Positions 62,974-64,000 of a stretch of DNA of 64,000 nucleotides are shown here, one piece after another. This DNA is from Mycobacterium sp. DL99 (GTDB lineage Bacteria > Actinomycetota > Actinomycetes > Mycobacteriales > Mycobacteriaceae). Each line of letters begins with the position of its first letter. The first letter of the stretch is position 1. The notes under the pieces are model-generated. The model was not told the DNA's origin and ran no database searches. It was given only the letters and a program-made list of their open reading frames with translations. The stretch is taken from assembly GCF_004762045.1 (NCBI RefSeq), contig NZ_SJOM01000007.1, positions 1,455,672 through 1,519,671 on the forward strand. The letters are read 5' to 3'. A program made the position numbers and the translations under genes.

Positions 62974-64000
62974 ATGTCTGAGAAAGCTCCCGTCAGCCTC
63001 ATCGATCTGTCCACCTACCTGCCCGGTGACCCGCTCGGCGCCGACTACTACGCCGGGTTCGCCGAAACCGATGAGCTGGCCGAGAACGTGATGTTCCGTG
63101 CGCCGCGGTTCCGTCATCATGTGGCGCCCGAGGAAACCGCGATCGACATGGTCGAGCGGGCCGCCGCCGGGTTGATCGAGCGGCACGGTTCCGACGTCAT
63201 CACCGGGGCTGATGTGCTGATAACCCACACCCAGCTGCCCGACATGCCGTTCTACGGTGGCGGCGGCGGCATGGCACACCGGCTGGGGATGAAGCCCGAC
63301 TGGGTGATCGACCTGCACAACGGCGGCTGCGCGGCATTCGTGCTCGGGCTCAAGGTGGCCCGTACGCTGCTGAGCGCGGGGGAGGGCCGGACCGCGGTGA
63401 TCGCGATCGCCCAGAACGCCGCGGGCACGGTGTTCGACCAGCCGACCGTCCGGCGCAAAGCCCAGGCCTCGGTCCCCGGTGACGGCGCGGCGGTTGCGCT
63501 CGTGACGCTGTCGGACTCCTCGCCCATCCTCGACATCGAATGCCGCACGTACGGCGAGTACGCGGGTGATATGACCCTGGCAATCGACCCGCCGGCCAAA
63601 TGGTGGCAGGCCCGCACGGGAGAGGCCTCCATCGGCTTCACCGAGAGCAAGATCACCAAGGTGCTGGCCCGCGGCAACCGACAGGTTCCCGAGGTGTCGT
63701 ATGCGGTCTGCGATCGGATCGGTGTGCAGCCCAAGGACATCGACCTGCTCGTCACGAATCAGCCCAACCGGGTGTTCCTCCGCAACTGGCGCGATGCGCT
63801 CGAGTTGCCGCCCGAACGCCACGTCGACACCTTTGACGAATGTGGAAACCTCTTCGCCGCAGGCATTCCCGTCAATCTGGACCGGGCCGTCACCGGCGGT
63901 CGGGTGAAGGCCGGCGACACCGTGCTGATGGCCGCCTTCGCCCACGCCGGTGACTTCGCCGGAGCCGCCGCAGTGCGGTGGGGCGGGCGGGCCGGCAACG
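62974..64000 (+). CDS. KAS III-like (3-oxoacyl-ACP synthase III family) protein, cut by the window end
   Basis: Thiolase-fold protein of the KAS III type; 342 codons are present and the frame runs off the window. The nucleophile is Cys119 in LHNGGCAAFVLGLKVA, and the Asn of the active site is Asn292 in DECGNLFAAGIP. In the place of the catalytic His (family PHQAN-like) the sequence is TNQPN, so Asn262 replaces His. This suggests acyl transfer without decarboxylative condensation, or a changed mechanism. ATG 62974 follows the SRPBCC-like gene by 9 bp, so the three genes look like one operon. Confidence 0.85.
   Translation, partial: MSEKAPVSLIDLSTYLPGDPLGADYYAGFAETDELAENVMFRAPRFRHHVAPEETAIDMVERAAAGLIERHGSDVITGADVLITHTQLPDMPFYGGGGGMAHRLGMKPDWVIDLHNGGCAAFVLGLKVARTLLSAGEGRTAVIAIAQNAAGTVFDQPTVRRKAQASVPGDGAAVALVTLSDSSPILDIECRTYGEYAGDMTLAIDPPAKWWQARTGEASIGFTESKITKVLARGNRQVPEVSYAVCDRIGVQPKDIDLLVTNQPNRVFLRNWRDALELPPERHVDTFDECGNLFAAGIPVNLDRAVTGGRVKAGDTVLMAAFAHAGDFAGAAAVRWGGRAGN

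Overview
The window is GC-rich actinobacterial chromosome from a mycobacterium, most likely a fast-growing Mycolicibacterium near the M. smegmatis group. The evidence is a complete mycofactocin cluster, ribosomal S10 and spc operons flanking an atsA/FGE region, sppA followed by mycobacterial SAM-dependent methyltransferases, and the order secY-adk-map-sigL-rslA, an arrangement also found in M. tuberculosis. No rRNA, tRNA, insertion sequence, prophage or CRISPR array was seen.

Layout. 1-9 kb: an aldehyde dehydrogenase cut by the window edge, a divergent SDR, an arginine/ornithine module (rocD, a DDAH-like hydrolase, an Lrp/AsnC regulator), a ferredoxin reductase, a sigma-factor/VOC pair with a broken junction, and a phytanoyl-CoA dioxygenase-like gene. 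9-16.2 kb: the mycofactocin locus mftR-mftA-B-C-D-E-F-G (redox cofactor made from the C-terminal Val-Tyr of MftA). A 25-codon ORF before mftE overlaps its start codon. 16.2-20.7 kb: TetR, cytochrome P450, lipoprotein esterase, SnoaL-like and DUF4442-like genes. 20.7-26.6 kb: S10 operon (rpsJ to rpsQ) with a promoter, a long leader and a strong hairpin terminator. 26.6-43.3 kb: accessory block between the two ribosomal operons. It holds a LuxR C-terminal remnant, Nudix, FAD amine oxidoreductase plus cupin, a potABCD-type ABC transporter with an amidohydrolase, four TetR-type regulatory units or targets with clear palindromic operators, arylsulfatase atsA and its formylglycine-generating enzyme. 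43.3-47.8 kb: spc operon (rplN to rplO) with its own promoter and terminator. 47.8-56 kb: LLM oxidoreductase, sppA, MHS transporter, four tandem paralogous methyltransferases. 56-60.4 kb: secY-adk-map and sigL-rslA. 60.5-64 kb: a three-gene cassette (ThDP enzyme, SRPBCC-like protein, KAS III-like protein, the last cut by the window end).

The most notable observation is that this last cassette is preceded by TGAACC-16 nt-CGTGTC, nearly identical in layout to the TGAACC-16 nt-CGTATC in front of sigL itself. I infer that the cassette is a SigL-controlled, apparently undescribed acyl-transfer or acyloin pathway. Its KAS III-like protein has Asn where the family has the catalytic His. Other points worth checking are the mftE upstream ORF, the frame break between the sigma factor and the triple-VOC protein, and a shared initially transcribed sequence at the S10 and spc promoters.
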